From JACVCJ01 sp052437175 (lineage in GTDB: Bacteria > Bacteroidota > Bacteroidia > CAIKAF01), in NCBI GenBank assembly GCA_052437175.1, contig JBQVOK010000006.1, forward strand, positions 220,898 through 284,897: a stretch of DNA of 64,000 nucleotides, written 5' to 3'. How positions within the stretch are numbered: the stretch's first letter is position 1; every line of letters begins with the position of its first letter. A model generated the notes under the pieces. The model saw nothing but the letters and a program-made list of their open reading frames with translations, had not been told where the DNA came from and did no database searches. Positions 8,870 to 18,144 of this stretch are shown in pieces. A program made the translations under genes and the position numbers.

Positions 8870-9193
8870 TTACTTAGCGGCGTTCTGGGCGCCTTTGCTC
8901 TTGGCAAGTTTCGCTTCCAGGTCAGCCAGTTTCTTGCGGAGTTCCTCTACTTCGTCCTCGGTGTTCTTTTTTACAGAACCTTTGAGCTTAGAAGTGAACT
9001 CTTTGTATTTCTTCTCGAATTCCGCTTTACGCTCTTCGGTCTTGGTAAACATCTCGTCTACCCATTTTTTACCGTCTTCGGGAGAAATACTTCCTTTGTC
9101 GACCAGTTCGGTCACACTTTTCTGAAATTTTTCAGAGGCAGCAGCGGCAAGATCCACTCCTGCATACAGCAGATTTTTAAGTTCCTTTTCCAT
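8870..9193 (-). CDS. Phasin-like coiled-coil protein
   Basis: A 107-residue, highly charged, almost entirely helical protein (MEKELKNLLYAGVDLAAAA, then Lys/Glu heptads to the end ELRKKLADLEAKLAKSKG). This matches the short phasin / PHA-synthesis-regulator type of Bacteroidota, in which an amphipathic N-terminal helix precedes a coiled coil. A polyhydroxyalkanoate granule role is inference only; no PHA synthase is in the window. A perfect minus-strand -7 box (TATCTTTG at 9242-9249) and two palindromes upstream indicate regulated transcription. Confidence 0.68.
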   Translation of the reverse strand: MEKELKNLLYAGVDLAAAASEKFQKSVTELVDKGSISPEDGKKWVDEMFTKTEERKAEFEKKYKEFTSKLKGSVKKNTEDEVEELRKKLADLEAKLAKSKGAQNAAK

Positions 9194-9241
9194 GATACTA
9201 AAGTTTTTAATGAATGATCAATGTTCTTTGTTTTGACACTA

Positions 9242-9249
9242 CAAAGATA
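9242..9249 (-). promoter_or_regulatory. -7 box of the phasin-like gene
   Basis: Minus strand TATCTTTG, a perfect TAnnTTTG element, about 48 bases ahead of the ATG at 9193. The dyad at 9273-9284 abuts where the -33 element should be. Confidence 0.6.
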
Positions 9250-9272
9250 GAACACATTTTCGCACATATTAT

Positions 9273-9284
9273 TATGCAAGCATA
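9273..9284. promoter_or_regulatory. Operator-like dyad, copy 1
   Basis: TATGC-AA-GCATA dyad. On the minus strand the extended site AATTAGTATGCTTGCATAA matches the second site (copy 2) at 17 of 19 positions. It adjoins the expected -33 region of the phasin-like promoter. Confidence 0.55.
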
Positions 9285-9333
9285 CTAATTAGGCTTAAAT
9301 AAAGGTTAAAATGCTGATAATTAGCAATAAAAT

Positions 9334-9351
9334 TAGTATGCATGCATACTA
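9334..9351. promoter_or_regulatory. Operator-like perfect palindrome, copy 2
   Basis: TAGTATGCATGCATACTA is a perfect 18-base palindrome. Its centre is 64 bases from that of copy 1, close to six helical turns, so a dimeric regulator bound at both would face the same side. It lies between divergent phasin-like and topoisomerase genes. Confidence 0.6.
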
Positions 9352-9424
9352 TATAGCTATAAGATACGCATTTTTTTTCAGAAAAACTAATGAATGTCCC
9401 CTCTTAAAATTCCGCCGGGAATCG

Positions 9425-9432
9425 TATTTTTG
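9425..9432 (+). promoter_or_regulatory. -7 box of the topoisomerase IV A gene
   Basis: TATTTTTG, a perfect TAnnTTTG element, ends only five bases before the ATG at 9438. If used, the mRNA would be leaderless or nearly so. The -33 region is weak. Confidence 0.5.
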
Positions 9433-9437
9433 CAGCT

Positions 9438-12029
9438 ATGTCCGAAATGGAAGAGAACAACTTGCCGAAGAACGACCCCAAAAGCCCGGCAAACACGGGT
9501 GGGGAAGTGACCCCGCTGGGCGGGATGTATAAAGAATATTTTATTGATTATGCCTCGTACGTGATCCTGGAACGGGCCGTACCGGCCATTGAAGACGGGC
9601 TTAAACCCGTACAGCGCCGTATCATGCACAGTATGTACGAGCTGGAGGATGGCCGTTACAATAAAGTGGCCAACGTAGTGGGAAATACCATGAAGTATCA
9701 CCCGCACGGGGACGCCTCTATTACCGATGCCATGGTACAGCTGGGGCAGAAAGACCTGCTCATCGATACCCAGGGGAACTGGGGAAATATACTCACGGGC
9801 GATGGTGCCGCCGCCGCCCGTTATATCGAGGCACGCCTTACCAAGTTTGCCCTCGACACCATCTTCAATCCCAAGACCACCCCCTGGCAGGCCTCGTACG
9901 ACGGCCGTAACAAGGAACCCATCCACCAGCCGGTGAAATTTCCGCTGCTGCTGGCACAGGGCGTGGAAGGTATTGCCGTGGGCCTGGCCTGTAAGATCAT
10001 GCCCCACAATTTCAACGAGCTCATCGACGCTTCTATCGATATCCTGAAAGGTAAGACCACCGACATTATGCCCGATTTTCCCACGGGCGGTTCGGCCGAT
10101 TTCTCCAGGTACAACAACGGCCTGCGCGGCGGAAAGATCCGCGTACGCGCCAAAATATCCATCCAGGACAACAAAACCCTGGTCATCACCGAAATTCCTT
10201 TCGGTACCACCACGGGTTCCCTGATGGACAGTATTGTAAGCGCCAACGAAAAGGGAAAGATCCGCATCCGTAAGGTAGAGGACAATACCGCCCAGAACGT
10301 GGAAATTATGGTGCACCTGGCCGCCGGCATTTCGCCCGATAAGACCATAGAGGCTCTGTATGCCTTTACGGACTGCGAACTGAGTATATCGCCCAATGCC
10401 TGTGTCATTATCGATGAACGTCCCGTGTTCATGGGCGTGAACGATATCCTGCGCTACAACACGCATGCCACGCGCGACCTGCTGCGCAAGGAACTGGAGA
10501 TTGAAAAGAGCGAACTGATGGAGAGCATCCTGTTTGCCTCCCTGGAAAAAATCTTCATTGAAAAACGCATTTACCGTAAAATTGAAGAGGCCGAATCCTG
10601 GGAAGAGGTGATCCGCATCATCGACAAGGGCCTCGACCCCTATAAACCCGATTTTTACCGCGAGATCACGCGCGACGACATTACACGTCTCACGGAGATC
10701 CGCATCAAACGCATCTCTAAGTTCGACTCCTTCAAGAACGACGAACTGATCACCCGCCTCAACGACAGTCTGGTAAAAGTACAGCATAACCTGGACCATC
10801 TTACCGATTACGCCATTGCCTATTTTAAAGATATCAAAAAGAAATACGGCAAAGACCGGGACCGCAAAACGGAGATCGCGTCCTTCGAAAGCGTGGAGGC
10901 CGTATCGGTAGTGGTACGTAACGAAAAACTGTACTGGAACAAGGAAGAGGGCATGGTGGGCTATGGCCTTAAAAACGCAGAATACATCTGCGAATGTGCC
11001 GATATCGACGACATCATCGTATTCCGCGAAGACGGTACCATGACCGTAACCAAGGTCACCGAAAAAGCCTTTATCGGCAAAAACGCCATACACATCAGTC
11101 TCTGGATGCGCGAGAACCAGAACACGGTGTACCACATGATCTACCGCGACGGCAAGAACGGCGCCTATATGGTAAAACGTTTCCGCGTAAAAGGAATTAC
11201 CCGCGACAAGGATTACGACCTTACCAAAGGCACGCCGGGCTCGCAGATCCATTATTTTACGGTGAATCCGAAAGGGGAGAGCGAGATACTTACCGTGTAC
11301 CTGAAACCTCGTCCGCGCCTTAAAAAACAGATCTTCGACTTCGATATCGGCGAACTGTCCATCAAGGGGCGCGACGCACAGGGAAATATCCTGAGCAAGT
11401 TCCCCGTGCGCAAGATCGTACGTAAGTCCATCGGCGAAAGTACCCTGGACGCACGTTCCATGTGGTTCGATGAAAGTACGCGCCGTTTCAATACCGAAGA
11501 ACGCGGCAATTACCTGGGCGATTTCAAACCCGGTGAAAAAGCCTTTGTACTGCAGCGCAACGGTACCTACCGCATTGTGAACCCCGAAGCCACGGTGTAT
11601 TTCGAAGATGTGCCCGAATACATAGGGCCCTTCGTGGAAGGCAGCATCCTGAGCCTGGTATATAAAGACAACGAAAAGGACGATTACTACGTAAAACGTG
11701 TGCAGCCTGAAACTATTGACAAGATTATTTCGTTATTACCGGAGAACGAGAACGTTTCGCTGGTGTCCTATACCTTTGATGCCGACCCGGAGATCGAGGT
11801 GAAATACCTCTTTGGCAAACAGAAGGAAGAGAAAACGGAAATGATCAGGGTGAATGAGTTTATTGCGGTAAAAGGCGATACAGCGAAAGGAAATAAGATC
11901 AATATCAATAATATAGAAGAGCTTACGATGTACGAATCGGAAGCCGGGGCCGAAGAAGAGGAGGAAGAAGAAGACCCGCTGGAGATCGATATTGAGGATG
12001 ATGACAATCAAACCAGTTTAGACCTATAG
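9438..12029 (+). CDS. parC: DNA topoisomerase IV subunit A
   Basis: An 863-residue type IIA topoisomerase A subunit. The cleavage core has the catalytic tyrosine Y129 in AARYIEARL and the HPHGDASITDAMV quinolone-pocket region at residues 88-100. KDLLIDTQGNWGNILTGDGA and the Ala at the ParC Ser80-equivalent position (A93) are, as I recall the family, characteristic of Bacteroidota ParC rather than GyrA. The C-terminal domain lacks a clear GyrA box and ends in a strongly acidic tail (GAEEEEEEEDPLEIDIEDDD). It decatenates daughter chromosomes together with ParE, which is not encoded nearby. The stop codon directly abuts the ATG of the next gene. Confidence 0.9.
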   Translation: MSEMEENNLPKNDPKSPANTGGEVTPLGGMYKEYFIDYASYVILERAVPAIEDGLKPVQRRIMHSMYELEDGRYNKVANVVGNTMKYHPHGDASITDAMVQLGQKDLLIDTQGNWGNILTGDGAAAARYIEARLTKFALDTIFNPKTTPWQASYDGRNKEPIHQPVKFPLLLAQGVEGIAVGLACKIMPHNFNELIDASIDILKGKTTDIMPDFPTGGSADFSRYNNGLRGGKIRVRAKISIQDNKTLVITEIPFGTTTGSLMDSIVSANEKGKIRIRKVEDNTAQNVEIMVHLAAGISPDKTIEALYAFTDCELSISPNACVIIDERPVFMGVNDILRYNTHATRDLLRKELEIEKSELMESILFASLEKIFIEKRIYRKIEEAESWEEVIRIIDKGLDPYKPDFYREITRDDITRLTEIRIKRISKFDSFKNDELITRLNDSLVKVQHNLDHLTDYAIAYFKDIKKKYGKDRDRKTEIASFESVEAVSVVVRNEKLYWNKEEGMVGYGLKNAEYICECADIDDIIVFREDGTMTVTKVTEKAFIGKNAIHISLWMRENQNTVYHMIYRDGKNGAYMVKRFRVKGITRDKDYDLTKGTPGSQIHYFTVNPKGESEILTVYLKPRPRLKKQIFDFDIGELSIKGRDAQGNILSKFPVRKIVRKSIGESTLDARSMWFDESTRRFNTEERGNYLGDFKPGEKAFVLQRNGTYRIVNPEATVYFEDVPEYIGPFVEGSILSLVYKDNEKDDYYVKRVQPETIDKIISLLPENENVSLVSYTFDADPEIEVKYLFGKQKEEKTEMIRVNEFIAVKGDTAKGNKININNIEELTMYESEAGAEEEEEEEDPLEIDIEDDDNQTSLDL

Positions 12030-13595
12030 ATGAAAAAAGTACTTATCGCACTGCTGGCCCTGGGCTTTGTACAGGTTTTGTGCGCCCAGACCCAGGTAAA
12101 TTTCCAGCTGAAGGGACACCGGGGTTACGGTGATACCTGCCTGAGCAATATCTGGGGCTACGCGGCCAATGGTCGCGAATATGCGCTGGTGGGCACCTGC
12201 GAGGGCCTCAGTATCGTGGACATTACCACGCCCTCGGCGGCGGTGGAAGTAGCCATGGTACCCGGTGCACACAGTATCTGGCGGGAGATCAAGACCTGGG
12301 GCCATTATGCCTATGTGGTAACCGAAGGCGGGGGCGGACTCACCATCGTGAACCTGCAGGACCTGCCCAACGGCAATGTACCTTACACGCATTACCAGCT
12401 TACGCCCGACGATACCCTTACCAATGCCCACACTATTTTTATTGATGAAAAAGGCATCTGCTTCCTGTTCGGGGCTTCGGGCTTTCTTTCCGGGCAGGGC
12501 TATGTGGCGCTGGACCTGAATGCCGATCCGGAAAATCCGCAGTACCTGGGCCGTTTCGGCGATTTTTACATACACGATGCCTTTGTCCGCGGCGATACCA
12601 TGTATGCCGGTGCCATCCTGGACGGTTATGCCGCTATCATGGACGTATCCGATGTGCAGAATCCCGTGGTGTATTCCACTACGTATACACCCGGCTATTT
12701 TACACATAATGTGTGGCCCAACAGGGATGCCTCCATCATGTATACTACCGACGAGGTGTCTTCGGCCTACGTGGCTGCCTACGATATCAGCGACCCCACC
12801 TTCCCGGTGTTCAAGGGCGCCGTGCGCAGCCGCCCGGGAAGCCTGGCCGTACCGCACAACGTGCACGTGGTCAATAACGACTGGCTGGCTGTATCGTATT
12901 ACACACAGGGTGTTGTGTTAATAGATGCACACCGGCCCACGAATCCTGTGATCACCGGCTATTTTGATACCTATCCCTTTGGCAACGGCAACGGCTTTAT
13001 GGGCAACTGGGGCGTATATCCCTACCTGCCCAGCGGCAACTGGATACTGAGCGACATCAATACCGGTCTCTGGATCGTGAAACCCACCTTTCAGCGGGCC
13101 GCCTACCTGGAGGGCACCGTGGCCGATTCTACCGACGGCAGTCCCATTTCAGGGGCGCAGGTAAGTGTAGACTATCCCTTTGGCTTCGATACGGCACGTA
13201 CTTACCTGGATGGTTCCTTTACCTCGGGCGTGTTACAGTCCGGGCAGTTCAACGTAAGTTATTCTGCACCGGGGTACATTACGAAAACGGAGTTGTTAAC
13301 ATTTATTCCTTCTTTCGTAACTACGCGACACGTCAAATTGTTACGTTCGCCTACCTTCGGGCAGGATGAGGCGGAGTTGCTGAAATTTACGCTGTTCCCG
13401 AACCCGGCAGCGGAGTACCTGAACATCGAAGGACTGCAGGGCGGTATTGCCTGGAAAATTTTCCGCATGGACGGCAGCCTTTACCGTACGGGGACGGGAA
13501 GTACCATCAGCGTACAGTCCCTGGCGCCGGGAGCGTATGTGATCGAGCTCGAAAACCAGGAATCAAGGGCGCGGCGGGTATTTGTAAAAGAATAA
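12030..13595 (+). CDS. LVIVD-repeat, choice-of-anchor B protein with T9SS sorting domain
   Basis: A 521-residue secreted protein: signal peptide (MKKVLIALLALGFVQVLCAQ), a long LVIVD/choice-of-anchor-B propeller region (GLSIVDITTPS, GLTIVNLQDLP, DVSDVQNPVV, GVVLIDAHRP), a carboxypeptidase-regulatory-like beta domain from about residue 365 (YLEGTVADSTDGSPISGAQV), and a type A T9SS C-terminal domain (FTLFPNPAAEYLNIEG to the end). The protein is therefore expected to be exported by the type IX machinery and attached to the cell surface or released. Its ATG follows the parC stop with no gap, although a functional link with ParC is unlikely. Ligand unknown. Confidence 0.83.
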   Translation: MKKVLIALLALGFVQVLCAQTQVNFQLKGHRGYGDTCLSNIWGYAANGREYALVGTCEGLSIVDITTPSAAVEVAMVPGAHSIWREIKTWGHYAYVVTEGGGGLTIVNLQDLPNGNVPYTHYQLTPDDTLTNAHTIFIDEKGICFLFGASGFLSGQGYVALDLNADPENPQYLGRFGDFYIHDAFVRGDTMYAGAILDGYAAIMDVSDVQNPVVYSTTYTPGYFTHNVWPNRDASIMYTTDEVSSAYVAAYDISDPTFPVFKGAVRSRPGSLAVPHNVHVVNNDWLAVSYYTQGVVLIDAHRPTNPVITGYFDTYPFGNGNGFMGNWGVYPYLPSGNWILSDINTGLWIVKPTFQRAAYLEGTVADSTDGSPISGAQVSVDYPFGFDTARTYLDGSFTSGVLQSGQFNVSYSAPGYITKTELLTFIPSFVTTRHVKLLRSPTFGQDEAELLKFTLFPNPAAEYLNIEGLQGGIAWKIFRMDGSLYRTGTGSTISVQSLAPGAYVIELENQESRARRVFVKE

Positions 13596-13600
13596 GCGCA

Positions 13601-13852
13601 TTACTGTGCATCCAGCGAAGCACTCAGGGCCTTTTCAAAATCGTTCATCATCGATTCGAAACGCTGTATTACCGTATTCATAAAGTCTTCATTACAAATC
13701 CGTTCCAGGTGTTCAATGGAAGTAATTTCCTCTTCATAGATCTTATAGGTCTGTTCATAAGGTCCTGCCTCCATTTTCAGCAGGAATTTACCGTTCATCT
13801 GGAAGACGGATATTTTGATCCGGGGATGCGGAATGGTAGTTATAATTCTCAT
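13601..13852 (-). CDS. Conserved small hypothetical protein
   Basis: An 83-residue protein (start MRIITTIPHPRIKISVFQMNGKFLLKMEAG split by beta-like strands, then a helical end with ICNEDFMNTVIQRFESMMNDFEKAL). It resembles a small hypothetical family common in Bacteroidota. The ATG immediately follows the maf stop codon, so it is the last gene of the ubiA-maf operon. No function is assigned; it probably forms a small alpha/beta cytoplasmic protein. Confidence 0.72.
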   Translation of the reverse strand: MRIITTIPHPRIKISVFQMNGKFLLKMEAGPYEQTYKIYEEEITSIEHLERICNEDFMNTVIQRFESMMNDFEKALSASLDAQ

Positions 13853-14413
13853 TCACAGTAATTTTAAGTAATTTTCGTATACCAGGCGCACGGGCAGGCC
13901 CATTACATTGTAAAAACAGCCATGTACCCGGTCGATGCCCAGGTAACCGATGCTGTCCTGTATACCGTAGCCCCCGGCTTTGTCGTAGGGATTCCCGTGT
14001 TGCAGGTAATAGGTAATCAGGGCGTCGTCCAGTTCGCGGAACCAGACCTCGGTTGTATCGGAAAAGGATACAATCTGTCCGGCCGGGTTGCGCATACACA
14101 CGCCTGTGACCACTTTATGGCTGCGGCCGCTGAGTTTTTTCAGCATACGTATGGCTTCCTCTTGGGTTTCGGGCTTGTTCAGTATCTCGTCCGGGAACAC
14201 CACGGTGGTATCGGCGGTCAGGGTGATCAGCTCCTGCGGCTCTACGCGTTCCATTTTTTTGCGGGCCAGGTAAGGCGCTACTTCCGCCAGGGGCATGTCC
14301 TCCGGGAAATCCTCGTCGCCATCACTGCTCACGCGCGTTACAATAAAACCGGCTCCTTCCAGCAGCTGTAAACGCCGCGGTGAATTGGAAGCCAGTGCAA
14401 TAGGTAGATTCAT
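13853..14413 (-). CDS. maf: Maf-like nucleoside triphosphate pyrophosphatase
   Basis: A 186-residue Maf/HAM1-fold protein that hydrolyses non-canonical or excess NTPs (typically dTTP/UTP and modified forms) to the monophosphate plus pyrophosphate. Motifs are LASNSPRR (residues 7-14), the metal-binding Asp in TADTTV (D68), NKPETQEEAI and the GYGIQD loop near residue 148. Length is normal. The start overlaps the ubiA stop by four bases (ATGA), which indicates translational coupling. Confidence 0.93.
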   Translation of the reverse strand: MNLPIALASNSPRRLQLLEGAGFIVTRVSSDGDEDFPEDMPLAEVAPYLARKKMERVEPQELITLTADTTVVFPDEILNKPETQEEAIRMLKKLSGRSHKVVTGVCMRNPAGQIVSFSDTTEVWFRELDDALITYYLQHGNPYDKAGGYGIQDSIGYLGIDRVHGCFYNVMGLPVRLVYENYLKLL

Positions 14414-15264
14414 AAATAAAAATAAGCCAGAATTCCGCTCAAAAATAAGACTTTTAACAGGGCGGAGGCCATCCGGAAATGGCGTTTTTCACTGCCGGTC
14501 CACAACACCATGACAACCAGCGAGAAGAGCAGCAGCCAGAGAATACCCACCCCGTTGTTCAGGCGCCAGGCCAGTACCAGCAGTGCCCCCAGGCATACCA
14601 GTAGTCCCAGCCGGCACAGCCATACGGCGGCAACGGGCCCCAGCAGCACTACGCCCGTTTTAAAACCCGCCCGGCGGTCGCCCTCATAGTCTTCCAGGTC
14701 TTTGATCCACTCACGCAGCAGTGAAAAGAAAAAGGCGAGCACACTGCACAACAGCAGGGGCTGCACCCAGGCTTCGTTGAGCAGTTCCCATTTGCTGTTC
14801 CAGGGCTGTTTTTCGGTAACAAGCAGGTAAGGAGCAAAAATACTGAGTCCGCTCAGGAAGGCCACCAGTACATTGCCTGCAAAACCGGTATACTTACCGT
14901 AACGGGCATAGAAAGCCAGCAGCAGATTTGCCGCTGTAACAATAACAATGGCGTACAGCGAAAGGGTGGCAAGGGCACAGAGTACGGAGGCCAGCAGGGT
15001 ACCCAGGTAGATACGTACCGCGTTGCGCGGCCCGAACAGGGTAAGCAAACTGGGCCTGCCGGGTTTATTGATGCGGTCGGTCTCGGTATCGTAATAGTCG
15101 TTCAGCATATTGCCCGCCATCAGGCTCAGGGCCGCAGCCGCCGTAAAAAACAGTGCAGCCCCGTACATTTCAGGGAATACCGAAAAGGACAGGTATACGT
15201 ATATACATACTGTAACTACGTTCAGGAAACGGACCGATACGAGTACATTTTTTAGCTTTTTCAT
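14410..15264 (-). CDS. UbiA family prenyltransferase
   Basis: A 284-residue membrane enzyme with the two UbiA aspartate motifs: NDYYDTETD (N55-D63) and KDLEDYEGDRRAG (D189-D196), which bind the Mg2+-prenyl diphosphate. About eight membrane helices are visible. Bacteroidota homologues next to maf are often labelled geranylgeranylglycerol-phosphate geranylgeranyltransferase, but the acceptor (quinone precursor, haem or glycerol phosphate) cannot be read from sequence. First gene of a three-gene operon with maf and a small hypothetical; a 39-base divergent gap separates it from the protease gene. Confidence 0.86.
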   Translation of the reverse strand: MKKLKNVLVSVRFLNVVTVCIYVYLSFSVFPEMYGAALFFTAAAALSLMAGNMLNDYYDTETDRINKPGRPSLLTLFGPRNAVRIYLGTLLASVLCALATLSLYAIVIVTAANLLLAFYARYGKYTGFAGNVLVAFLSGLSIFAPYLLVTEKQPWNSKWELLNEAWVQPLLLCSVLAFFFSLLREWIKDLEDYEGDRRAGFKTGVVLLGPVAAVWLCRLGLLVCLGALLVLAWRLNNGVGILWLLLFSLVVMVLWTGSEKRHFRMASALLKVLFLSGILAYFYL

Positions 15265-15303
15265 ACGTTATAGCTACAAATTAACTATTTTTACAGGTGA
15301 ATA

Positions 15304-17472
15304 ATGAAGACTTCAGGCACATTATTTTCGGCCCTGTGCCTCTGCACCGCCGTTTCAGCACAGCTTCCTGCCTCACTTTCAGGCACCGTAACGCTGCCCA
15401 AACCTGCCGTGTGGAATATTACCGCGCCTGCATCCGTGCAGCTGCCGGCAGCCGGAACTGATAAAGTATACGATTTTGGCATCTCCCTTCCGCTGGATAC
15501 CGGCCTGCAGCTTTCGGGCTTTACGGAGCTGGGAAAAGGCGTACACGTAAAACAGCTCATTTTTGAATCGCAGGGCGCCTTATCGCTGAACTTTTTTTTC
15601 TCCGGTATTTCGGCACCCGAAGGTACCCGTTTCTGGCTTTTTAACGAATACGGTGTACTGGGGCCTTACAGCCCTTCCGAAGCTGCACTCGACGGCTCTT
15701 TTGTAACCCTGCCCCTGGGCGGACAGCGCTGCACGCTGGAAGTACAGTCGCCCCTTACCGGGGCCTGGTTCCATGCCCGGCTGCAGTCGGCCATCTACGG
15801 CATACGGGCCGATTTTCTGCCGGCCAAGGGCTTTGGTTCTTCGGGCAACTGCAATGTAAACATCAATTGTCCGCAGGGCGCTAACTGGCAGACGGAGAAA
15901 CGTTCGGCCGTGATGCTGCTTAGCAGCGGCGGCACCCGTTTCTGTTCCGGGGCTCTTGTGAATAACACCGCCGAAGACGGCAGACCCTATATTCTTACCG
16001 CCAATCACTGCAATGTGACCACGTCCACGGTTTTCATGTTCAATTACGAAAGCCCCGACTGCAGCGATATCGACGGTCCGCAGACCCAGACGGTGAACGG
16101 CGCCGTGATCCACGCGCGGCATGCCCCTTCAGACTTTGCCCTGCTGGAAATGAACTTTCCGCCGCCGGCCAATTACTTTGCCTATTACAGCGGCTGGGAC
16201 CGCAGCGGAACGGCTACGGAAGACCATGTGGGCATTCATCACCCCAAAGGAGATATTAAAAAAATAAGCCGGGATACCTCCCTGATACTGGATACCTGTT
16301 ATACCTGCGCCGATCCGGCACAGAACCACTGGAAGGTACAGAAATGGGATTCCGGCACCACGGAAGGCGGCTCCAGCGGATCGCCCCTGTACGACGCCGC
16401 ACACCGCATTGTGGGACAGCTGCACGGCGGACAGGCTTCCTGCAGCAATCCGAACGGAAGTGATTTTTACGGTAAGTTCTCCGTAAGCTGGGAGGGTGGA
16501 GGTACACCTGAGACCCGGCTGCGCGACTGGCTCGATCCGGCAGGTACCGGGGTAATGACCCTGGACGGGCACCAGCCTTCTACCGCGCCTGTAGCCTACG
16601 GGCTGGATATCAGTTCTTTTACTTCGGCCGATTCCGTAACCTGCGCCGATACCGCCAGGGTATTTGTACTGATCTCGAACATCGGCTTTCAGCAGCTGGA
16701 TTCGGTTTGTGTACAGCTGAATACAGGTAATGATAGCCTGCTGCAATGCAAAGGCGGTAGCTGGGACTACAGCGACCAGGTGATGTTCAGCTTTCCGTCG
16801 CAGCCGCTCGCTCTCTTCGGCGAAAACACGTTCCGGGCCACAGCCTGGTCTCCCGGCACCACGGCTGCCGATACGGCAGAATACACGGTTGTGCGCGTAC
16901 AGGGCTCCGAAGTGCGCCTGGTTGTACAGTATGATCTGTACCCGCAGGAATTTTCCTGGGAGATAAAAGACGCATCCGGCGATGTGGTGGAAAGCGGTTC
17001 TGGCCTGAATGCCTCCGCACAGTCGACCGACACCCTGAACATCTGCCTGCCCTATGCCTGTTACACGCTGCGCCTCAGCGATTCCGGCGAAGACGGGCTT
17101 TGCTGTGGTTTTGGCAACGGCCGCGCTGAACTTTTAGACATCAACGGTGTACAAATAGGAGCCTGGAGCAGTTTCGGCGCTTCGCAGGAGCTGGATTTCT
17201 GTAATCCGTATACCCCGGGGCTTACGGATAAGGACATTTTTGTGTTCCCGAATCCCGCTTCCGGCAGCATTAACGTGGCCCTGCCCGGCAACCTGTACGA
17301 ACAGGCCGAGTTGCTGCTGATCTGCGACATGAACGGGAAAGTGTTGGTAAAAAAGGAAAATGACTTGAAATATTTAAATACTTTTGACGTTTCAAACTGG
17401 GCTCAGGGCGTATATATCGTATATATGCGTTCCGGCAAGAACAAGGCCCGCACCCGTTTTGTGAAGATATAA
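15304..17472 (+). CDS. Secreted Lys-C-like serine protease with T9SS domain
   Basis: A 722-residue exported trypsin-fold protease resembling lysyl endopeptidase. After a signal peptide and about 180-residue pro-region, the catalytic part begins near GNCNVNINCPQGANWQ and has the triad H235 (LTANHC), D277 (PSDFALLEM) and S358 (GGSSGSPLYD). Several Cys pairs match extracellular folding. Following the catalytic domain are beta-rich adhesin-like segments and a T9SS type A sorting domain (IFVFPNPASGSINV to the end at RTRFVKI). It likely digests external proteins, with specificity not provable here. The next gene starts one base after the stop, suggesting an operon. Confidence 0.87.
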   Translation: MKTSGTLFSALCLCTAVSAQLPASLSGTVTLPKPAVWNITAPASVQLPAAGTDKVYDFGISLPLDTGLQLSGFTELGKGVHVKQLIFESQGALSLNFFFSGISAPEGTRFWLFNEYGVLGPYSPSEAALDGSFVTLPLGGQRCTLEVQSPLTGAWFHARLQSAIYGIRADFLPAKGFGSSGNCNVNINCPQGANWQTEKRSAVMLLSSGGTRFCSGALVNNTAEDGRPYILTANHCNVTTSTVFMFNYESPDCSDIDGPQTQTVNGAVIHARHAPSDFALLEMNFPPPANYFAYYSGWDRSGTATEDHVGIHHPKGDIKKISRDTSLILDTCYTCADPAQNHWKVQKWDSGTTEGGSSGSPLYDAAHRIVGQLHGGQASCSNPNGSDFYGKFSVSWEGGGTPETRLRDWLDPAGTGVMTLDGHQPSTAPVAYGLDISSFTSADSVTCADTARVFVLISNIGFQQLDSVCVQLNTGNDSLLQCKGGSWDYSDQVMFSFPSQPLALFGENTFRATAWSPGTTAADTAEYTVVRVQGSEVRLVVQYDLYPQEFSWEIKDASGDVVESGSGLNASAQSTDTLNICLPYACYTLRLSDSGEDGLCCGFGNGRAELLDINGVQIGAWSSFGASQELDFCNPYTPGLTDKDIFVFPNPASGSINVALPGNLYEQAELLLICDMNGKVLVKKENDLKYLNTFDVSNWAQGVYIVYMRSGKNKARTRFVKI

Positions 17473-17473
17473 C

Positions 17474-18127
17474 ATGAAAAGAACTGTTTACATACTATTC
17501 CTGATGTTGCTCTGTGTAACGGCCGCGTCTGCCCAGAAGGCAGATTCGGACACCACGAAAAAGATAACCGCGGTACAGATCAGCGGACTTGTGGCAGATA
17601 TCGACAGCAGCAAGGCCATTCCCTTTGTTACCGTACGTATTAAAAACGCGCGTATGGGTACCATTTCCGACTACGATGGCTTCTTTACCGTAGTGGCCAA
17701 ACCCGGCGATACCCTGCTGTTCTCGAGCGTGGGGTATAAAAGCGGGCTCTATTTTGTGCCCAAAGACCCGGAAGAAGACCGCATTTACATGCAGAAACAG
17801 CTGAAAAGAGATACCATTTACCTCAAGACCAAAACCGTGATGCCCTTCTCGAAAGAAGGTTTCGAAAAAGCCTTCATGGACCTGAAACTGAACGACGAGG
17901 ATTACGACCGCGCCATGAAGAACCTGAACGAACAGGAACTGGCGCTCGTATATGAAAATACGCCCATTTCGGGAGGAGTGGCCTTTAAGAACGTAATGGC
18001 CGAACGTAACTACCAGGCTTACTACGCCGGCGGTATTCCCCCGGCCAATATCCTGAATCCCATAGCCTGGTACAAATTCTTTGATGCACTGAAAAAAGGT
18101 AAATTCAAGAATCCCGATAAAAAATAA
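17474..18127 (+). CDS. Carboxypeptidase-regulatory-like domain protein
   Basis: A 217-residue protein with a signal peptide (ending ASAQ) and one CarboxypepD_reg-like beta domain at about residues 36-110 (ISGLVADIDSSKAIPFVTVRI ... GTISDYDGFFTVVAKPGDTLLFSSVGY in pieces). The C-terminal half is helical and charged. The fold is that of the N-terminal domain found in TonB-dependent receptors, here as a free periplasmic protein placed directly before such a receptor, so it may be its accessory protein. Function unproven. Confidence 0.75.
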   Translation: MKRTVYILFLMLLCVTAASAQKADSDTTKKITAVQISGLVADIDSSKAIPFVTVRIKNARMGTISDYDGFFTVVAKPGDTLLFSSVGYKSGLYFVPKDPEEDRIYMQKQLKRDTIYLKTKTVMPFSKEGFEKAFMDLKLNDEDYDRAMKNLNEQELALVYENTPISGGVAFKNVMAERNYQAYYAGGIPPANILNPIAWYKFFDALKKGKFKNPDKK

Positions 18128-18144
18128 GGCAGCCCTGTTCCCCG

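Noticed and set aside
6439..8907. Very long antisense frames opposite the M1 peptidase and similar ones opposite parC, TonB receptor and RND pumps (e.g. 9387-11252, 18169-19422, 22786-24351, 36927-38684)
   Set aside because: They mirror real genes with proven motifs; composition is His/Gly/Val-rich as expected of antisense reading, with no signal peptides, domains or promoters.
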